From Benincasa hispida (Eukaryota > Streptophyta > Magnoliopsida > Cucurbitales > Cucurbitaceae), in contig NC_052355.1 of assembly GCF_009727055.1 (NCBI RefSeq), positions 8,300,990-8,364,989 on the forward strand: a stretch of DNA of 64,000 nucleotides, written 5' to 3'. This document shows, one piece after another, positions 46,031 through 57,293 of the stretch. The position numbers and the translations under genes were made by a program. How positions within the stretch are numbered: the stretch's first letter is position 1; every line of letters starts with the position of its first letter. The notes beneath the pieces are model-generated. The model saw only the letters and a program-made list of their open reading frames with translations. It did not search any database and was not told where the DNA came from.

Positions 46031-47150
46031 ATGTCGAATCCTTCAAAATTTCATGCTTCCACTTTAGTTAACAGTCTTAATAATCAACATGGAAATCGAA
46101 TATACAAGCGAAAAATAATTTGAAATTTGTTTTAACAGAGGAATGTCCTCGATCTCCCAGTTCTTCTGTAGACCAAAAGAGTTGGTATGCATATGACAGA
46201 TTGATTAAGGCTAATGAAAAAGCCCGAAACATTATTCTAGCAAATATATTTGATATATTAGCTAAGAAATTTGAGAACATGACTTCTAATAAAGAAATCA
46301 TGAGTGTCATAAATGAAGTAACACAGAAAGCACAACGTAGTAAATATGATTTGCTTGTAAATGAGAAATGTTTAGTGGAAAATGATAAAATAATCTAGAT
46401 AACTGATTCAAATGCAACTAATCATATCTGTGCTTTCGCTTAGGAAACTAGTTCCTGAAAATAGCTTATAGAAGACAAAGCAACCTTTATCGTAGGGATC
46501 AGGGAGGTTGTTTTAGCTAAAGTAGTGGGAGATATGAAGTTATTTATTGGAGATAGCTACATTTTACTTGAAAATGTTTATTATATTCCTTCTATAAAAG
46601 GGAATTTAATTTTTATCTCGTGTTTGCTACAACATAATTATAAAGTTTCTTTTTAAATAATGAAATATTCATTATTTCGAAAGGTATTAAGATATGTTCT
46701 GCAAATTTAGAAAATAACTTATACATATTAAAACAAACTGAGCTAACAGTCATTTTGAATATAAAGATGTTTAAAATAGCTGAAACTCATAATGAGAAAA
46801 GAAATTTTCTCTAGATTTCTATCTTTGACACCTAAGATTAGGTCACATTAATCTCAATAGGATTGGAAAATTGGTTAAGAGTGGACTCCTTACTGCCATG
46901 TGAATCTTGTCTTGAAGGTAAGATGATCAAAAGATCTTTTACTGGAAAAGCTCTTAGAGGCAAAGAACCTTTAGAGCTAGTACATTCAGACCTCTATAGT
47001 CTAATGAATGTTAAAGTGAGAGGAGGGTATGCATATTTCAACAGCATCATTGATGATTATTCAAGATATGGCTACATTTACCTAATGAATCATAAGTCTG
47101 AAACATTTGAAATATTCAAGGAATATAAGGTAGAGGTTGAGAAAAATTAG
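46031..47150 (+). pseudogene. Ty1-copia gag, pre-integrase and integrase start
   Basis: ATG at 46031 (MSNPSKFHASTLVNSLN). The capsid piece 46120-46398 is open (RLIKANEKARNIILANIFDIL, SNKEIMSVINEV). Then come ATNHICAFA, IGDSYILLENVYYIPSIKGNLIFISCLLQHNYKVSF, LRLGHINLNRIG-like and, at 46863-47150, PCESCLEGKMIKRSFTGKAL, EPLELVHSDL and DDYSRYGYIYLM (first catalytic Asp). Uninterrupted by the LTR that splits the parallel gene at 23994. Stops at about ten places. Confidence 0.9.
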
Positions 47151-47959
47151 GTAAAAGGATTAAAAAACTTTGATCAGCTTGAGGTGGTGAGTTCATGGAT
47201 ATGAAATTCTAAGACTATTTGATAAAATATGGAATTCAATCCCAACTCATAGCACCTGGCACACCTCAACAAAATAATGTTACAAAAAGGAGAAATGGAA
47301 CCATGTTAGACATGGTTCGTTCTAGGATGAGTTATGCTCAGTTGCGGTGTTCTTTTTGGGTCATGTAGTAGAGATTCTGGTATATATATTGAACATGGTT
47401 CCCTAAAATAATATTTTAGAAACATCGTACGAGTTGTGGAGGGGACGTAAAGGTAGTTTACGTCATTTCAGGATTTTGGGATGCCCAACACACGTGTTGG
47501 TGCAAAATCTAAAGAAGTTGGAATGCCGATCAAAAGTATGCCTATTTGTAGGCTCTCCAAAAAAGACAAAAGGTTTTTACTTTTATGATCTTGAGGAAGA
47601 TAAAGGTGTCGATAAATGCAACATTCCTTGAGGAAGACCACATTAAAAATCATCAATCTCGCAGTAAGCTAGAATTAAGTAAGATGTCCAGAGAAACTAC
47701 AGATAGATCAACAAGAGTAGTTGATCGAGCAAATCCTTTAACCAGAGTTGTTGATAAAATTAGTACTTCACATCCTTCTCAAGAGTTGGGAATCCCTCGA
47801 CGTAGTGGGAGGGTGTGCAACAGCCTGACTGGTACATGGGTTTAACCGAAACTCAGGTCATCATACCTGATGATGGCTTTCAAACAAGCAATGACAAATA
47901 TGGATACGGACTAGTGGTAAAAGTCATGGACCTCGGAATGGAGTCAATGTACTTTAATT
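47151..47959 (+). pseudogene. Ty1-copia integrase end and linker
   Basis: Continues the gene: the QSDRGGEF region is degraded, then PQQNNVTKRRNGTMLDMVRS (Lys at the catalytic Glu), LWRGRKGSLRHFRILGCPTHVLV and VCLFVGSPKKTKG (47434-47631), and the linker ETTDRSTRVVDRANPLTRVVDKIS and GLTETQVIIPDDG. It stops at ATGGAGTCAATGTACTTTAATTC|GTATG, where the non-coding tail begins. No RT or RNase H. Confidence 0.9.
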
Positions 47960-48233
47960 CGTATGAGAATTTTTGTATTTTATGTTCTCCATTTGAAAAT
48001 TGGAGATATTTGGTCAACAAATGTATTTTATGTTCTCCATTTGTAATATTGATGGGGAGAATTTCATCTTTTAATTGTATTTTATTTTCTCAATCCATTT
48101 TCTTTTATTTTTTTTTTCTTATACCATTGTATTTCCAATACTTCTAATAATATCAATCCATTTTTTTTCCTTTATTAAACAAAAAGTGTAAACTTAAAAC
48201 ATTATGCTTTAAATTGTATTTTTGTTAGAAGTT
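47960..48233 (+). repeat. Unit tail, copy 5 (shortened)
   Basis: Same repeat as 843-1206, but about 120 bp including the G-rich tract are missing. A duplicated ttttatgttctccattt (about 47976 and 48025) marks the deletion. Confidence 0.6.
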
Positions 48234-48308
48234 GTTTGGGTGGTGTAGTTGGTTATCATACTATTCTCACACACTAAAAGGTCCTTAATTCAAACATGAG
48301 CTTAAACA
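48234..48308 (+). pseudogene. tRNA-Val pseudogene, copy 5
   Basis: 75 nt with GTTTGGGTGGTGTAG intact at the 5' end, but anticodon loop TTCTCACAC in a broken stem (CTATT/CTAAA) and T-arm TCCTTAATTCAAACATGAG. Not foldable as a tRNA. Confidence 0.75.
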
Positions 48309-48645
48309 TTTCTTTCTTTTTATTTTACTTCTCATTATTTATTTTTGGAAGATTCAATATAATCTACTTTAAGAAAATTAAAGGTCTAAATGTCACACCC
48401 CTTCCCGAGGTCATAACTCTAACCTGGAAGGAACTTCTACAATCTAGGATTTATTTTCTTTTTCTATTACAAATCATAACTGGGCCTATTTCAATTATAA
48501 GTTTTTTATACAATACATTACCGTCTATCAGTTATTAGATTACACTACTACCATGCCTAATATAGGTGTCGAGTCGGGATGATTTTCGCAATCACTCCGT
48601 CGACTGGTTCTATGCAAAATCCATCACCTTCATTCTGATATCTGG

Positions 48646-48665
48646 NNNNNNNNNNNNNNNNNNNN
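48646..48665. other. Assembly gap (20 N)
   Basis: Exactly 20 N. The sister LTR reads a G-rich stretch (gggaaggggtgggggg) at the equivalent place, 1648-1665, so the gap hides a homopolymer-like run, probably fewer than 20 bases. Confidence 0.95.
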
Positions 48666-49949
48666 GGGGAGATTTTGAGAAACATTTGAAAAACATGAGC
48701 AAGAGTGCTCAGTGAGTGTAAGTTCGAACTAAAATATTATTCTCTTTCAAAACAATTTCTAGAAAGCAATATCACAACACATACGGCCATCGAATATATT
48801 CATTCAATCTAATAGATGAGATGAAGTTGGCACAATCACATAATCCTCCAATTACGTAGCAAATCACCATGAACTGGTTTGAGGAAACAATTTTTAGTAC
48901 CCCAAACAACCCGTCGAGTGTGCACATGTTGATAATTCCAGCTAGATATACTCGGACACATGGATAACTCAAGTCAGATATACTGACAATTCTAGTCAAA
49001 CATCCCCAAAGTATACTAACAACATCACATGTACAATTTCTAGTTTGAAGTCAAACCAATAGGAACAAAATTTCAAACCAAGACTCACAGAGAAAATAGT
49101 CATCCAAACAAAAGAATAATAATTATAATCCAGGAAAACATATTTTCAGATCATGTCGAGTTTAACAATTTGGTATAAATATATAATACATCCAAACATT
49201 AAAAAGTATAAACCACTCACCGTTAATTTGCTTTCCTTTCAAACTCCCCGTCCACTGATTTTTTTTATAAATCTTGAAATTTAGTTAATACTCTTCTGAT
49301 CATTCTCGACATAGTCACAAACCAATCAATTGTGCTTACACTTTTCCAAAATCCTAATTTGATTTATTGTAGAGTTTACTTTTCAATTTGATCATTTAGT
49401 TACTTCAAAATTTATTTCAGGATCACCAACATTGATTTTCAATGGAAATTAATTCCCATCATTTCAAATTTACCCATAGTTTAATTCTCTTGATTATTAA
49501 AAAAATTATTTTCCAAATTACTCCAATTGATGTTCAAAGTATCTTAATTAGAACTAAAATTAAGCTTAAATGGATTTAATTTTTCCAAATCCTAATAGCA
49601 TTCAATCTTAGGGTTTTATTTTACACCTTCATACTCAAATTATCTTAAAATCAACTTAAGATTCCAAACTAATTGAATCCCAAGATTAAAATATTTTATT
49701 GTTGTTCATTAAAACTTAAGTTAAGTTTGGGAACACCTTAGTTAATATTAATTCAGTGCAATTTTGCATAATTTTCCTATTAAGTCTAATTAGGGTTTAC
49801 TTTAAATTAACCCGTTAATCAACTTCAAAATTGACTTAAGATCTCAATTTCTTCTAATTGGATACTAGAAGTATCATATTAATACCAATTGGACTCCTAA
49901 TTATGTTTACAAACACATTAATTAACTTAATTTTAATTTTCCAACCGAG

Positions 49950-50260
49950 CACTTCCTCACTCGCGCCTGGCCCTTACACGAAGCACGATGGCCTTTACTC
50001 AATTCATGATGGTCTTTACTCAATGCACGATAGACTTTACTCGATGCATGATAGCCTACTCGATGACATTTTGGTAATTACTCGATGATACTCGATGGTA
50101 GACTCGATGCCTGATCCCTTCCTCGCCCATGTATAATTGATGCACGATTCTTTCCTCGATTATGCATAATTGATGTACGATCCTTTCCTCGATCATGCAT
50201 GGCTTTTACTCGATGCTTACCTAATGCTTATTCGATGATTACCTAGTGTTTAGTTGATGC
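49950..50260. repeat. Tandem array of ctcgatg-containing units
   Basis: About twelve imperfect units of 18-25 bp around ttactcgatgcacgatagcc. Longer version of the array at 5729-5850. Confidence 0.75.
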
Positions 50261-50652
50261 TTGGCCACCTTTTTCACGGCTAGCACTTAGCCAAAAATTT
50301 TTCTTGCTCGGCTAACTTATAAACACCCGAGAGTCAAGTTTCCAATACTTAAGTATTTTCCTTCTTCGTCTCCTTATCCTTTACCCATTTCCCTACCATT
50401 TCACATCATCTTAAATATTAAATCCTTCATTTTACTAATCTCAACAATAAACATATTTAAGTAGGGAAAGTAGGATTTGGGTTTCACACTAACTTTAAGA
50501 AAATTAGTAGTTGTCTGTAGAGGTGGTAGTAGGTTAACTTTTTTGGTTTTAGGACCAACCAAGAACGAAATTAAACCAATTGATTTAATTAAGAAGTGAC
50601 CATAAAGAGATGCTTTAAAATTTTCTTTTTATGGTTAGGATGCAAAGCGATA

Positions 50653-52242
50653 TGTAACACCCCGAATTTTTATTATTTATGTACTTTCAGTAATTTGTAT
50701 TAATTGAGGGCATTTTTGGAATTTTGGACTTAAAGAAAGAAATGGGACGTAGAAGTCAAGTCTATTTGAAAGTGTAATTGCGGGAATTTAATTATTAACA
50801 TTTAAATTATTTAATTTTGAAATTAATGGATTGACGTTGAAATTATGTCACACAAATTTAATTTGAAATTAATGCAAGAATTAATTTCATTTTGGAAGGG
50901 GGTTATGTCATACAAATTTAATTTGAAATTAATGTCATGAATTAATTTCATTGTGGAAAGGGGTGAGTTCAATTCTTTGTGAATTAAAAATTTTACAGGA
51001 GAAAATGATTAAAAGTTGGAAGAATGGTCTGATTGAAGGAAGAATTTGGAGATTGGAATATTGAGGGTGGTTGTTGCTCAGGCTTCGTTGGAGAATTGAA
51101 TTCAAAGATTTATTATTGAAGATTGCTGCTTGGATCGATATCTAAATCTAGTATCGAAGTAAGAAATTTTACTACTGGAACTGTCCACGGGCCAGGCACT
51201 GGATGTATGCTAGCATGATGGATGAATGTTATGGTAGAATGACAGCATGATGAACTGATAGTTTAATATAACCGATGTATGTTCTTGCTTGAGGATCTAA
51301 AAGATGTATTTGTGCACATAGACACTTGAATGCTAGCATGGGATGATATCTGATTTCATGAGGTTGTATGTGATATGTGGATATTGAGGCATGTGTGTAT
51401 GTTGTAGAGCCATGATGTTGAGGCATATATGTATGTCATATAACTATATTGTGATAATTATGGTGTTGAGCCTATGATAGTGATTTTATTGATTAGTTAG
51501 AATGTCCATTAAGTTTTTGTTTCCTTTGGGATTCACCAGTTTTTGTTTCCTTTGGGATTCACCAGTTTGTGTTTCCTTTTGGATTCACCAGTTTGTGTTT
51601 CCTTCGGGATTCACCAGATATTGTGTCTCCTTCGGGATTCACCAGTTTGTGTTTCCTTCGAGATTCACCAGTTTGTGTTTCCTTCGGGATTCACCAGAGG
51701 TAGTGGGTATATTTAGCTACAGTAGGATATAACTCAGTTTTTAATGTATGTATGTGTCCCATGAGGACTAGGACAATTTATATATTCCACCAGAGGTAGG
51801 CATCTAGAGGACATAGATGCCTAACCTGGCCTCAGTAGTGGGGTTACTTATTGAGTATTTTATACTCATTTTTTCTCATGTTGTTATTTCAGGTAAAGGT
51901 AGAGATGCACCAGTTACGGACAAGAGGAATTCGTGATCGAGCCACTGGGATTAGTTTTATGCTTCCGCTCATTAGATTTAGATTTCTTTTCATGTTTTTC
52001 TTAACTTTCAATTTTGATGTTTAAAACTTACTATTAAGAATCATTTTTAGACTTATTTATTATCATTTATGATTTATGGGTACCCTACTGTTGTTTTTAA
52101 TGTTTGAATTTAATGAAAGTCTTTTGAACTTTCCTTATTTAATTAGCATTTATTTCACCATAATAGAGTGTCATTTTAAGTTCCATGCATGCTTGTATTT
52201 AGTAACGGCCTAACTTAAGTCCTAGGGGTTCAAGTCATTACA
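50653..52242 (+). repeat. Ty3-gypsy 5' LTR
   Basis: 1,590 bp, TGTAACACCCCG...AGTCATTACA, after cgata (50648-50652), the site that reads gcgataagtcc in other units. It contains a tandem duplication of about 68 bp (50830-50960) and a seven-unit 26-bp minisatellite. Same family as the solo LTR 32282-33641. The primer site follows directly. Confidence 0.88.
51509..51700. repeat. 26-bp minisatellite in the gypsy LTR
   Basis: Seven units around tttgtgtttccttcgggattcaccag, the fifth slightly longer. Because 26 is not a multiple of 3 the frame shifts each unit, so the 76-codon open frame here is not a conserved protein. Related units occur at 32824-32945 (reverse). Confidence 0.85.
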
Positions 52243-52244
52243 GT

Positions 52245-52254
52245 TGGTATCAGA
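52245..52254 (+). other. Primer-binding site (tRNA-iMet), partly decayed
   Basis: TGGTATCAGA follows the LTR by two bases; the next bases are tataag rather than gcca. Still recognisable as the initiator tRNA-Met site. Confidence 0.8.
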
Positions 52255-54835
52255 TATAAGAATCGCGGGAAACATTTTGAGAAATTGTCGACTGTCAATC
52301 GATCTTATATGTACACTGTCTAGCTTCTTACTCAAATTCTAAGGATTAGTCTACATTTTTCACTAATTTGACAAACTTTCCTAAGCCCCTGAGCTCATCA
52401 ATGAAAATATTCCATCAAGAACAGCGCGATGTTCCGAAGTCTCGTCTGAGCACACAGAAATGCCGCAGACGGTCATCGATATCGTGCTCCCTCCCCGTGA
52501 CCACTAACCCTCCCGTCCAGAGCGAAGAGAAGGCGAAAAAGCGCCGCCGAAGCAGCATGAGCAGGCTTCTATTGCTACGCAACAATAGAGCAGGATAGCA
52601 TTTTGCGCTGGAACAATCTGTTCTTCCTTCATACCTGGATTCAGTGCCAAAGAATTTCCTATCGCTACCATATAATATTCATCTCGGCTCTCGAAGCGAT
52701 CTTGAATGAGAAACTCCATTATGTTTTTCTTCCTTGTTCTTTTGCGTACCGAAAGAATAAGAATATACGAGATTTTGATGCTAAAGATGTTGGATGGCAT
52801 ATTTTGGGTTCTATAGACTGACTTACTATGTAAGTCAAGATTGTTCCTGTGGCCTATGAACGGATTCCTTGTCATCGCCAGGTATGTCTTATCAATTGTA
52901 AGTTTTATGATAGTTCTGCATTAAAATATTTGTTTAGCTTAAATGCACCAGTTATGTTATAATTCTAGGTCAGTGACTCGTTAGAAGTTATTATAAGTTG
53001 CTTATTCAGGTATGACACTACAAAAGGAGAAAAAAAAAATTATGAGGTCACTTGGCACTAGTTTATCTCATGGAAATTCTATTAGAAACAAACAAATATA
53101 TACCTCAGTTCAAAGATCTTAAAGGTTGATGAAACTATATAGAGTTATGAAAATTCAGGAATAAAGGTATTTAAATGTTCAAGCCAAGGATTAAAATTGT
53201 CTAGATTAGAATACATTAAGGATTAGTGTTACGTTTTTTTGTTGAGTAGTGCATTGGTGTTAGTACAAATAAATTCCTTCATAGGCTATATACTCAAGTT
53301 TAAGGTTAAAGGTTGTTTTATGGATAAGAAGGAAAAAGAGAAGAGAATATGGATTTATTAAAGTTTCTGCGATATTAAAACCAAACATTTTTAGAGGAAT
53401 TTTGGAAATGATTAATAAGTCATAATCACTTTGGTAATACTATGACTTGATGGACCAGGTAAAGTATATGTAGTGATATGAAGGATTCTTGTAGAATATC
53501 AGCTAAGTTGATGTTATTAAAGGAAGCAAAAATAGTTGGACATGAGTTTAGACTTAAAAGGGATAAAGCAATTTTTTTTTTTTTTTTTGTTTAGGTTGAA
53601 GGATAATTTTAGAGTACCTAGATTAATTAAATCCATAGCCTTGTTGTGATAAGAAGATCAAAGGTTGACAAATTTGAACAAATGAAAGTCTTTTGGAGTT
53701 TAAAGCATGAAAATTGACAAAGGAGAATTCTACAAGATAAAAATTCTTAGTGAGAGAGATAAGACTTATGGAAGAGTTAAATAAATATACTTTAGTAAAA
53801 AGATTATGTTCCACTTGGAAAGTGGAAAAAAAAAGTATCCAAGAAAGTTTACTCGTTTGGAAATAGAAAGGAATTTAATGTGTTCAAAACTCCCAGTTAA
53901 GTATGGTTTTGAGGTATGATATGAGGGGTTACAAGGAATTTGTTTTGGTTTAAAAGATAAATATCTCATTATCATGTGGAACTTTAGGAAAATATGAGTT
54001 GGATGGAAAGATAGCTAACATAGGTGATCGGTATGGAACTTTTTTTAACACAAGAATCTTTACAAAAATAAAAGTTTGAGAAGGGATGAACTAAAATGGA
54101 GTTACTAGTAACAGTAGTTGTTGAATAACTATTGACATGTTATGTTGAGGTTTCATTAGTTAAGAGGTAAACCATTGAGGGCATTAGTAAGATTTAAAGG
54201 ATTTTGACGTATTGTGCAAGTTCGAAACATGAACTAGCAAGACCATCAATTTTATTGAAAAAGGAACTTAATCCAGCTCGAGGTAGGAAAAAGTGGTATA
54301 TGCACAAAAGTAAGTAAGTTGGATCTTCCAATATCACCATTGGGATAAGGGATAGACATGTAATAAAGTTGAGTTGATAACAAGATGTTGCAATAGGTGG
54401 GTTTGGAGCAGTACGTGATAGTATGTTTTCCCTTGCATGGGCAATGAGTTAACTAGCTCTAGGGAGTATGAGTAATTCAAGATATGACTTATGAATCAAG
54501 AAGGTTTTATCGTAAAAACTAACTTCATAGATCAATTATGGTTATTACAAGGTTATGAAAATATGTTATCAATTGACCGATGCTTTAGCATCTAGGGACT
54601 TCAAAACCTCATTTTCAAAGGAAATTTTAGACTCATCCGCAACAGGGTCTAAGTAATGATATGTGATTGTTTTAAGGCTAAAGAATAATATGAGGATTGG
54701 CTTAAGTAGTTTTCTAGCCCATGACAGTATAGAGCCTCATGATGAGTTTCTCATGAATGTGAGACTTAATTAGACAGAGTTATTCTCCAACATGTAGACC
54801 CTAAGAGAGACTAAGAATCTTACCCAAAAGAGGTG
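52255..54835 (+). other. Interior of the gypsy element, almost no coding signal
   Basis: A basic, Arg-rich stretch at 52440-52600 (KCRRRSS, KAKKRRRSS) could be the start of a gag. A second segment, 52640-52880, reads FAYRKNKNIRDFDAKDVGWHILGSID and ends at a CAG|GTATGT donor-like site, which looks more like a host exon. From 52890 to 54835 I see no protease, RT or integrase motif and no frame above about 70 codons. The element is either a LARD-like derivative or has been replaced by other DNA. Confidence 0.4.
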
Positions 54836-55549
54836 TGACAGTAACCGCAACGACGGTAGGAGCTGGGCGACATTGGACGAAAAAGCGTCGCCAGACGAAG
54901 AAGCAACGCTGGACGACAAGGCGGATTAGCAACGACGTCGAACCCACGATCTTCGATCTGGCACCCGCGGACGGCTGAGAGTCGACGACGACCGTTACGG
55001 CGTGAGCAAAGGCATGCGAAAGGCCGGTGACGAGGCGAGGCGTGGACACGCAACTGAGAAGGGAGAGGCCGCGTGGTTTGGGTTGCCGAGAGAGAAAGGG
55101 ATGCGAGCGGCTGGGATTCGTGGCTGGCGGCGGACGTTCAGCGTCCGATATGGGCGGTTGTGATTTGTGACTGGCAGCAGACCGTGGGAGGGACAACTCG
55201 GGATGAAGAAGGAGGGGGGGGGGGTGCCCTTTTTATTTTTAAAGAAAAAAATAATAATAATAATAATAAAGGAAAATAGTATATTTTTAATTAAATCATT
55301 TCCTTAACCCACTTTATACTATTTAATCCCTTTCCTTTTTTCAAAAATAATTAATTCCTGCCATAACTTTTTTTAAATTGCATTTGAAAATTGAAAATTT
55401 TGTGAATAAATTCCATGACAACACTTAAGTCCTCGCATTCATACTTTAAATTCGGAATTCCAAATATGCCCTTCAACTAAGGACAAATCCTGAAAAGGGG
55501 AAAAGTTTTACATTAATAATAAATAAATAAAAAGGTGTGGGGTGTTACA
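54836..55549 (-). mobile_element. Partial Ty3-gypsy LTR, opposite orientation
   Basis: On the minus strand it starts TGTAACACCCCACACC (55549) and shares atggcaggaattaatt and the GC-rich block with the LTR 32282-33641. It stops at about 54836 without the conserved 3' half. It faces the 5' LTR at 50653, so the two are inverted repeats. The GC-rich part (54840-55200) yields long frames on both strands (131 and 77 codons), which I regard as non-genic. Confidence 0.65.
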
Positions 55550-55668
55550 TCATACTTATTGCATTCCGAGCTTAAGTCGAATGCTTTTTCTTAATGTAGG
55601 GATATGCTAAATGTATAGATGAATTCATGAACGTAGTAGTGTTATTATTGGGAAAAATCTCCCACTTC
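55550..55668. other. Short spacer, copia leader-like
   Basis: Contains gggaaaaatctcccacttc next to the copia LTR, similar to the leader ends at 9060 and 57470. No gene. Confidence 0.4.
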
Positions 55669-56065
55669 TGTTGCAGGAAAAAGCATAAAAATAATAGAGA
55701 AATAAAAGAAAAACAATAAAAACTGAGAATACAAGAATTTATGTGGAAAACTCCTAATTTGAAGAAAAGACGGACCAGAAAAATCCACTATGTGAAAGAT
55801 TACTACAATTCTCTCAACCAGACATAATTACAGTAGAATGCTCTCAAAGCTTTGGACTATTTGCACCCCTTTTCTCACTCCCAAACTAGAGAATACAAAA
55901 GAAATTTAATTAAAGTTAGCACACTAAACTTAAAGTGTTTCTAACTAGGACGACTTCAAACTAGATACATAGGCTCCTTTTATAGTGTTAGGAGCTCATA
56001 ACTTTCTTCAACTTTTCCAATGTGGGACAAGCTGCACTTCTAATATTTTTTCCAAAAACTCAACA
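55669..56065 (-). mobile_element. Ty1-copia LTR, minus strand
   Basis: 397 bp, TGTTGAGTTTTTGG (56065) to CCTGCAACA (55669) on the minus strand, the cleanest copy of this family (also 9079-9487). TATA box (minus TATAAAAGG) at about 55976-55984. The leader begins on the left. No matching target duplication: ccgta on the right, acttc on the left, as expected if the left side is element interior. Confidence 0.8.
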
Positions 56066-56278
56066 CCGTAATAAGATTTTTGGAGAATCTACAGCTTCTA
56101 CTACATCCATTATCTTCACTGACATTAATAATTCTGAAGTTAGAGAACTATCACCTACTCCATGAAAAGTAGATACTTGGAATACCAGCTCCCAAGATTT
56201 TCCTTTTTCGTCACATGCCGTTAAACCTTGCTGGTACAACTTCCACCAACTTAGCTCACCAGGAAGTCCTTCAGCCAT
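56066..56278 (-). pseudogene. Exon-like fragment of unknown gene
   Basis: 72 codons open on the minus strand from ATG 56276-56278: MAEGLPGELSWWKLYQQ, TACDEKGKSWELVFQVS and DVVEAVDSPKILL, running into the copia LTR at 56065. Balanced composition, no low complexity and no other copy in the window. I cannot place it in a family. It may be a host exon truncated by the copia insertion. Confidence 0.35.
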
Positions 56279-56442
56279 TAACGACTTCCACTATACACCT
56301 TGCATAACCACAAAATCAATCCACGTGAAAAAACTTATGGAACTGCTAATATTGCATCGTCTATCATGGTAGTACATCTATATAGCAAAGGATAAATAAT
56401 GCATTTACAGATATATAGCAGAGGATAAATAATGCATTACTT
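56279..56442. other. Short spacer with duplicated 30-bp segment
   Basis: Two copies of tatatagcaaaggataaataatgca-like sequence at 56390-56440. It ends at the start of the copia gag copy. Confidence 0.5.
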
Positions 56443-57293
56443 CGATGGAAGATATTGTCATCTTCCATGACGATAAAGACAACATTAGTATCCAACTCAG
56501 TCTTTTTGACGAACAGGCTCTGTTACAACAATCCTTTTTCATGTGAACAAACTGTCCACATTTCTAACAAACCTTTTTATGCACTACCTCTTTCTTTTTC
56601 TTCCACTTCCTAACTACCAGTGTTGAATCCTCTAGTGAAGTATGCCACTCACTCTTAAGTTTTCTTTTCTTTGACAAAATTTACTAATAGCCTCAACAAA
56701 ATCTAAAGTTTATTTATTATACAGAAAGATTGGCTTGATGTGTTCATAAGAAGAAGTGATAAGATGAGTTTGATTTCCTTATATTTATCTTTTATCATCG
56801 CTCCTATCACCTCTAGATCATAAATGATGCCACTGAGATTATCCAAATGATGTTAGATTTTCGTACATTCCACCATTTGCAATGTGTAAAATTGCTTTGT
56901 CATGTACAACCGGTTTGAGATGCTTATTGCCTAATACATTGCATCAAGCTTCTTTAAAAGCTCATTGGCTATCGAAATTCCATGCAAATTCGCAACAATA
57001 TTTTAAGCAAAATTTAGCTTGAATGCACTAGCAATCCTCAAATCCGTTTCCTCCCAATCTTCATTGCTCATGTAGGACTTTTTAGAACCCTTAATGTAAT
57101 CGTCGTTGGACTCTTTTGGAACACCATCACTGCTTAATTCTTAAAAAGTACCATTGTTTGGTCTTCCTTTCAAGGCCTTGTGTAACCCAATTTGTAGCAG
57201 CACACCATTGACCTGCACTTGCCACAAACTGAAGTTGATCATTCCATCAAAGTTCTCTACATCAAACCTTACTAAACTCATAAAGGTTGACAT
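56443..57293 (-). pseudogene. Ty1-copia gag remnant, second copy (minus strand)
   Basis: ATG at 57291-57293, same gag as 5848-6700 and truncated at the same inner end (gatggaagatattgtcatc). The zinc knuckle near 56525-56570 keeps its last Cys, which is Tyr in the other copy, but has a stop in place of the Trp. About ten disruptions. The shared truncation point shows that both copies descend from one already broken element. Confidence 0.85.

Larger units (their letters stand above)
48391..50488 (-). mobile_element. Solo Ty3-gypsy LTR, minus strand
   Basis: On the minus strand it starts TGTGAAACCCAAATCC (50488) and ends GGAAGGGGTGTGACA (48391). Target duplication ctaaa/ctaac (48386-48390, 50489-50493), one mismatch. 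About 2.1 kb including the N gap. It sits at exactly the same site as the LTR at 1363, so the insertion predates duplication of the unit. Tandem repeats of the ctcgatgcacgatag type at 49950-50260. Confidence 0.88.

Noticed and set aside
49950..50260. CRISPR-like regular repeats
   Set aside because: Units are imperfect, adjacent without distinct spacers, AT-rich and in a plant LTR; there are no cas genes.
48391..50488. Possible host gene in the solo LTR
   Set aside because: Frames are short and the region is duplicated at 1363-5847 with the same LTR end.
54801..55196. 131-codon minus-strand frame
   Set aside because: GC-rich part of a partial gypsy LTR, open on three frames at once, with no recognisable motif.
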